NCBI RefSeq assembly: GCF_021648855.1
Contig: NZ_JAKJHX010000007.1
Coordinates: forward strand, 33,191 to 44,584
Direction: 5' to 3'
Length of the DNA stretch: 11,394 nt
Source: Tychonema litorale BBK16
GTDB lineage: Bacteria > Cyanobacteriota > Cyanobacteriia > Cyanobacteriales > Microcoleaceae
Shown: positions 9,901 through 11,394 of the stretch, piece after piece
How positions within the stretch are numbered: position 1 is the stretch's first letter
Layout: each line of letters opens with the position of its first letter
Notes under the pieces: model-generated
The model's database searches: none
What the model was told of the DNA's origin: nothing
What the model saw: the letters and a program-made list of their open reading frames with translations, nothing else
Program-made: the position numbers and the translations under genes

Positions 9901-11394
9901 TAGCCAGGTTTGCCAGAGATCCTGCTCCAGCATCGCTGCTCAAAATTTCGCTGAAAGTTTGTGAACTTTGATTAATAACTTTTGTAAAATCTGTCAGGGC
10001 ATTATTGATATCGGCAACTGATTCCCCAGAAAGATTGCTAGTAATGACTGCAAAGTTATGAATGACAGAATTACCAGCCGCATCAGTTGCTCGAATTACG
10101 ACATCTGTTACTCCAGATTGTGGCAATCCTGTAAGTTGTAAATTATTACCCTGCAAGTTAACAGCTAAAGATGGGCTGTTACCCTCAACCACTTCATATT
10201 TTAAAGTGCTGGCTTCCGGGTCAACAAATACTTGAGCGAGGTCAATTATGCGGGTAGGCTGTGCGGGAGTTAAGGCAATATCTACAACGGGTTTAATCGC
10301 AGGAGGCTTATCATTAAGTAGCGCCTTATTTAGAATTTCCTGACCTGCTTTTGACTCCAGCCATTGAGTATTAGCATTGACATTTGCTGCGAGTTCTGGT
10401 AGGTTTGCAGTCGCGCCATCGATCGCAAAAATCAAGTCATTAAAATCGCGATCTGCCTGATTTCCCGGTATATCTTCCCAACCAAAAGTATTGCCATTAC
10501 CAGTGAAATCAGCCAGCATTCCTTGACTTTCGGGATTGGCTGCTGGAATTGAAAATAGGGGAGTTTTATCCGCCCAAAGACTGGGAGATTCCGATATCTC
10601 TTGCACAGTGCCATTAGGAACTAACATCACAGCAAATTTAGCCCCAGGCGGCATAGCAAAAGTTTTGATACCTTGGTATTCACCGCTGTTAACATTCGGT
10701 TCGCCAAATTCACCGCTAAATCTCGCACCTTCCAGGCGATCGCGAATCACAACATGACCCAATTCTGAACTACTTAAAGCACGTTTAACCGCTTCTTGTT
10801 TAAAAGCATCGGAATTCAGCGGATATTGCTCCATTCCCGATAAATTAACGATCGCAATTTCTCCTTCATAAAGACCGGCATCAACGAGGAAATCAAAGCT
10901 GACTTGACCTGTTTTGTCAACAGTCCATACTCCGGGCGTGAGATTCGACAATGAGTTAGTTGTAGGAATATTTAAATTTGATTGAGTAATTTCTATGTTT
11001 GGCAGAATAACTGGATTTTGAGCGTTAGTAGTTTCTAATGTTGACTGATTTGTATTAGTTTTTGTTGAACTTTCAGTTAAAGTTGTTTCTGAAGAGGGTT
11101 GATCGGCTGCGACTGAAGAAACCGGGTTTTTTACCGAATCAGTTGGCTGTGACGAAGTATTTGTCGATAAAAACCCGGTTTCTGAACCCTCGTTTGTGAG
11201 TTTTGTTGAAGTAACAACTTCAGTTTTCGATACGGATTCAGTAATAGGAGAAATCGGCGCGATCGCCTTTTTGTCCTCCTCAACCTTCACCACAGGTGCT
11301 ACAGTTGTCTCAGAAGTAGCAACTTCAGTTTTCGACACAGATTCAGTAATAGGAGAAATCGGCGCGATCGCCTTTTTGTCCTCCTCAACCTTCA
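932..11394 (-). CDS. Giant DUF4114 / cadherin-like / S8 peptidase / coiled-coil protein (5' partial)
   Basis: Seen: one uninterrupted frame covers nearly the whole window and ends at TAG (934-932). It stays open to the right edge, so the N-terminus is missing. Residue numbers count the GTG at 11338 as 1, giving 3,468 residues plus 18 upstream codons. Order: Ser/Thr-rich repeated N-terminus (1-130), DUF4114-like domain (about 131-307, with DRDFNDLIF), cadherin/Ig-like domain (about 346-435), subtilisin-like domain (about 563-790), Gln/Ala/Leu/Glu-rich coiled coil (about 808-3200) with five aromatic/Arg-rich interruptions, and a hydrophobic Gly-rich region (about 3205-3440). Only three cysteines were found (2425, 2435, 3464). 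Known: DUF4114 and cadherin-like domains are common in exported bacterial proteins. Inferred: a secreted or surface protein, perhaps a long stalk or fibre with a processing peptidase, made with the Rhs-like gene downstream. A phage tape-measure protein is an alternative for the coiled-coil part but does not fit the N-terminal domains or the neighbour. The substrate and biological role are unknown. Confidence 0.93.
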   Translation of the reverse strand, partial: KVEEDKKAIAPISPITESVSKTEVATSETTVAPVVKVEEDKKAIAPISPITESVSKTEVVTSTKLTNEGSETGFLSTNTSSQPTDSVKNPVSSVAADQPSSETTLTESSTKTNTNQSTLETTNAQNPVILPNIEITQSNLNIPTTNSLSNLTPGVWTVDKTGQVSFDFLVDAGLYEGEIAIVNLSGMEQYPLNSDAFKQEAVKRALSSSELGHVVIRDRLEGARFSGEFGEPNVNSGEYQGIKTFAMPPGAKFAVMLVPNGTVQEISESPSLWADKTPLFSIPAANPESQGMLADFTGNGNTFGWEDIPGNQADRDFNDLIFAIDGATANLPELAANVNANTQWLESKAGQEILNKALLNDKPPAIKPVVDIALTPAQPTRIIDLAQVFVDPEASTLKYEVVEGNSPSLAVNLQGNNLQLTGLPQSGVTDVVIRATDAAGNSVIHNFAVITSNLSGESVADINNALTDFTKVINQSSQTFSEILSSDAGAGSLANLATLLEQYPDALSLFNKPDSLAKIGITESNLPTIKQLLQSPEVAAEFGLSVSLGEALSHPDATGFDKFSLNADEAISLLPSDAKQPKVGFIDFNEGQHVQRVTSAFSSINSLANYDTFTVNNGDWAEQLRRFVDGVKANGENRAIANLSFDLSQLDDIGVTTRYELTPEEQAAIQYARENNVLLVVSAGNTGGVMSALGQASKQFDNIITVGAVNQFESKTDYSAYGEGLDLMAPGGSWAKDANAFVGTSRSASYVTAAASLVWAANPALSLTQVKQLLIDTAADLNIPGWDKETGAGLVDVKSAIDRALSLEPKPPEPLKPGLQVSLFSGEGRVETLARAASEATKKAILDLEKAQDNLIEQWQTLADLGNPSLTLSDLQADAVQKIADALNKYREVSTQAGITDAHHQQRVEELALATSHYLIENDRLQKLLAQRKELEERLAKLGKDKSALEAETQKMLAAIQAQIAKAETDLTKAQAKLLNPFANVGDNLQTDPAPWREAANKQQEFASNFQEQAAIQNAEAARFSATSNNINPARWQPVGSEKGRGISGRRREIWGWGNDPNLLRQKNQSQWQAQIATENSQSLQQLSQQATQQEGTLNQYAQFLEERPTNLGEDGLEKADRVLQILEAQAAQQAKIAENYASLAAIAASRQQQNQSQANWHNSLINRREQIGTKRSGRSGKNTEPVYGNVHYPEHIGPRDMAQQLANKAASESQAYGQLAQQAQQQASALKEQARKLETGIKDWPVLKQGIDYEIAADALRLQAEKDLLDLHDPVQRQKLETLLQEIDLAQKELQRLENEKIPAQQQLTDATENRLKASQAQLEAIQAEKAEAAKNLQNFLETAGFLLPYRERLLAVDKQIEKLESEQLDAFKTVLELQNELQKNPSDSLQQQLNNWRNYLQNLEQELAWAKLQRDQLAMALADSPERLAIADLIKTLETAPASLNPQTKIAFLKSIEGSGANFLAGFDNLNNRLTQGKTEQAQTEKSLAAFQKEYRELGLKKADLEKQIPEKQKQISDKDKEIQGTESAIAQTTSSLSTISAAQLTDIPSAIGSTDTAIQQQKSAVQGYQNQIGQAFATANFWERERQGQQAAADWWNSQIYVFNAHAYLAHNPDVAKAFGWNHALAYRHYLSYGRYEGRLANPQAAISRNAAQAAANNAAQQRDLATSNAQQLNATLQPQIAAAQQQISTLEADKNLLVQLSGLNTQLSQQQQQRDNLVKDLDKLNQQKADTEQKLIEKYREIELTSQYLEQVEGEVDRLQSRLDVLNRTGVLQTKYQQDWNAWQQTNQTQVTATQSLLATRQAGAADRQQLADLQSQLKPAQDNLQKGRSLQTSLDDTQQALAFTNLQIGNQNLVIQSAIDNDPGLAAAERSYLNLADASRQKTWYWNGSAWAYNAGEAAAYRSYLQAASFIADERNKLWQRRQDAAKKINELTQKAAEQQSQIASFNSQLQGLGGVTQLEAEFNRVQSASASVNQRLQPLQTRENQLIQTIKNAASKAANLAAEMAQTTQLKSTSLRQLIGLGMLASESDVDFFATQVEPQVNTHLQKLRGQGQDLTNQIDSINNLVTNWEQQLANTTDPVSQEYLTNLVQLSKSQISSLEALQASSQTAADDLEKLLKQATDALLPLRQKQELEIRHKLESNDNRFNALQSQLNSENAAEAAIKDDTVLAYAQLSDRVRQDLTNSVNNSTKALLEGNPMTKELGDNQQKLSESVDNLIAEIDDRFADPYGDYQRSEANLEDGIKTLGVVENRADALDDRVTSTEEAIEKIKLRIKQDEELWQEIAPIAIRYGVESQELKDYQAQVKAILGSKTSQVEIDAATKELRAQFLKEHPENGTAINLLQGATLEGRSPNQHISKLLNSTVDELLAADAVEGRNPNQTLFDKAKAEQASHEAQGYAALAQADWYEQRAAYHWSVINRNRANWQSSPYWSEERCYRGRSGRRKCEWVTHVDHNWILWNQYSQIFPQLRQQGIAHLAEADKWRKEKERIEPLAKQWTDANNAANQAQPPVKEARDFFAQLEEARKSIPGDKIQLKSLEKSLPTLKQQLEQAESEAAAQNAKVQQQWEEYDTNSEEYRAAIADILARRGELNKQAIETQQEIAHVEKWVERQSVALAPELAGTKALIDSLKQQQQAITNQIAEFVKQGATVDGLQDLYSKEAQLKQTLQLLTNKAAILTAQQTALTQKRTLLTAQNEVIIAEQRLLDAYTKDPDADTSNLQQQLQDARAALAEAQRLAEQAEAASKILTAPLQQLKEDLLVQNDEHLKQARENQNILKALVEATQANANYTIQAAQKQQEVNNFEFQILQRLQQATDAGFKEAKALLDVAKNNDMATAAEIYYRDYSDLASDRGSKSSPGLAQPQDRILADRYYQEMLNNRELQRRSQAQADAFGAARKTAEAQMKTLQAQQETAAKILSDLNDKIATTQEEREKKEQELAIAQARLDGITRIREQTEQTFIQLVTIEKLNLAQAQLEQEIATARQQGIDEAVQARMERDRLETARQRTETVAKIELLRQLQAEDNLRQSLNEARGNLGMTTLEATDDPVQLQTQLAGLLASLKDLETQQQSDLPADLKALLAEARGDIHEALQGKEAANIQENLLKAMDGLIGQIQQYKTEINRIDLEEQWDTQLLQTAQQNLQSASKQLLEELQRTEELGGERQVIDPLYLEALNKVAYAEQAVDISEDLAKQSKEMLDQIIKQRVAERKLRKKMFWMKLLGIVRNIIGILGFILQFTPLAPLGIALNLANAGIGIIQSAITGDWAGAIFQGVMAGVGFLTSAIPLPPGLTTGIQALMGLAQGSFDGIRSIMSGQGIVGFLQILGGVASAITTGLSSFINSTSDAMKQVVLQVFNSLKTVPLQIYGAIEGIKNGDWVAGIGNILNAVGTLGSNFAGIFNNTAAQVFNFLNDAGSSVQVIGNAIKEGGIEGWLSGINGMLGIWGDDLVKLVDRLKGEPIDPVQFGEGNDETESCMAAP
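959..1723 (-). other. Hydrophobic Gly-rich C-terminal region of the giant protein
   Basis: Residues about 3206-3460 follow a basic KLRKK end of the coiled coil. They form several hydrophobic stretches (LLGIVRNIIGILGFILQF, PLGIALNLANAGIGIIQSAI, GVMAGVGFLTSAIPLPPGL) with two matching GDW units (GDWAGAI at 3254 and GDWVAGI at 3365). The pattern suggests membrane-inserting or self-packing amphipathic helices. The tail GEGNDETESCMAAP is acidic and ends inside the MITE-like repeat. Confidence 0.7.
1739..8917 (-). other. Long coiled-coil region of the giant protein
   Basis: Residues about 808-3200 are rich in Gln, Ala, Leu, Glu and Lys, with heptad-like spacing and long stretches free of Gly and Pro. 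Five breaks rich in Trp, Tyr, Arg and Gly occur near residues 1011-1048, 1143-1185, 1578-1627, 1866-1890 and 2394-2460. The flanking helices probably fold back as antiparallel hairpins rather than one rod. The third break carries NPDV and HYLSYGRYEGR; the fifth carries a Cys-bounded loop. Composition explains the many antisense reading frames on the plus strand. Confidence 0.85.
8969..9652 (-). other. Subtilisin-like (S8) peptidase domain of the giant protein
   Basis: Residues about 563-790. Visible motifs are VGFIDF (Asp569), QHVQRV (His575), IANLSF, VVSAGNTGG (oxyanion Asn667), YGEGLDLMAPG, and FVGTSRSASYV (Ser727), ending with GAGLVDVKSAID. The order and spacing of the Asn and Ser blocks are classical for S8. 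The Asp and His candidates are only six residues apart, whereas subtilisin has about 32, and the usual HGTHVAG box is degenerate. The domain is therefore either a compact variant or inactive. Possible roles are self-processing or release of the partner protein. Confidence 0.8.
10034..10303 (-). other. Cadherin/Ig-like domain of the giant protein
   Basis: Residues about 346-435. The pattern IIDLAQVFVDPEASTLKYEV, then NNLQLTGLPQSGVTDVVIRA and TDAAGNSV, is typical of bacterial dystroglycan-type cadherin or putative-Ig repeats (L...F.D.....L.Y.V...L...P...G...V.V.A.D..G). It is a single copy acting as a spacer between the DUF4114 and peptidase domains. Confidence 0.7.
10418..10948 (-). other. DUF4114-like domain of the giant protein
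   Basis: Residues about 131-307. It opens with a beta-rich segment (TPGVWTVDKTGQVSFDFLVD), continues through GAKFAVMLVPNGT, and closes with GNGNTFGWEDIPGNQADRDF followed by NDLIFAI. The D-x-D-F-N-D acidic cluster (Asp296, Asp298, Asn300, Asp301) before a hydrophobic strand is the hallmark of DUF4114, found in exported bacterial proteins and plausibly calcium binding. Assigned by motif, not by search. Confidence 0.75.
11117..11183. repeat. 15-bp inverted repeat inside the giant gene
   Basis: AGAAACCGGGTTTTT (11117-11131) and its exact reverse complement (11169-11183) are separated by 37 bases. The AGAAACCGGGTTT core is a short repeat I associate with cyanobacterial genomes. It encodes parts of the low-complexity Ser/Thr-rich N-terminal segment (GFLS and KNPVSS). 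Confidence 0.65.
11219..11394. repeat. 105-bp tandem repeat in the 5' part of the giant gene
   Basis: Bases 11236-11289 and 11341-11394 are identical over 54 bases at an offset of 105, and identity continues leftward with a few mismatches (to about 11219 and 11324). The period is 35 codons. Each unit encodes KVEEDKKAIAPISPITESVS followed by KTEV(A/V)TS. The second unit is cut by the window edge, so further units may follow. It contains HIP1 at 11259 and 11364. Confidence 0.9.

Noticed and set aside
11336..11338. GTG as the start of the giant gene
   Set aside because: The frame is open upstream into another copy of the same repeat, where this codon is an internal Val. The GAGGAGGA string upstream is repeat coding sequence and too far away to serve as an RBS.

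Overview
The window looks like cyanobacterial DNA. At least ten exact copies of the HIP1 palindrome GCGATCGC are present (279, 303, 411, 707, 5890, 6795, 9471, 10736, 11259, 11364). Several short palindromic and tandem repeats also resemble the families scattered through filamentous cyanobacterial (Oscillatoriales/Nostocales-type) genomes. The genus cannot be fixed from the sequence.

Almost all of the window belongs to two genes on the minus strand, read right to left. Both run off the window. The first (932 to the right edge) encodes a giant protein of at least 3,486 residues. It has a Ser/Thr-rich repeated N-terminus, a DUF4114-like domain, a cadherin/Ig-like domain, a subtilisin-like S8 peptidase domain, about 2,400 residues of Gln/Ala-rich coiled coil broken by Arg/Trp/Gly-rich loops, and a hydrophobic Gly-rich C-terminal region. 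Its true start is not in the window: the frame stays open to the edge and the GTG at 11338 lies inside a 105-bp tandem repeat.

The second gene starts at ATG 805 with a good ribosome binding site and runs off the left edge, giving 268 visible codons. It encodes the beta-sandwich/plug region that precedes the NHL and YD-repeat parts of Rhs/teneurin-like proteins. Just where an NHL propeller would normally begin, the frame passes without a stop through several families of short repeats (HIP1 duplication, hairpin repeats, 30-bp tandem repeats), all translated.

The 126-bp gap between the genes holds an 80-bp MITE-like palindrome (856-935). It supplies the TAG stop of the giant gene and a second in-frame TAA. 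The two genes are in the same reading frame, so they form either an operon or an interrupted single gene.

Inference: together they look like a large exported or surface system in which a long coiled-coil, peptidase-bearing protein is paired with an Rhs/teneurin-type shell protein. No RNA genes, CRISPR arrays, complete transposons or real plus-strand genes were seen. The plus-strand reading frames are shadows of the giant gene.
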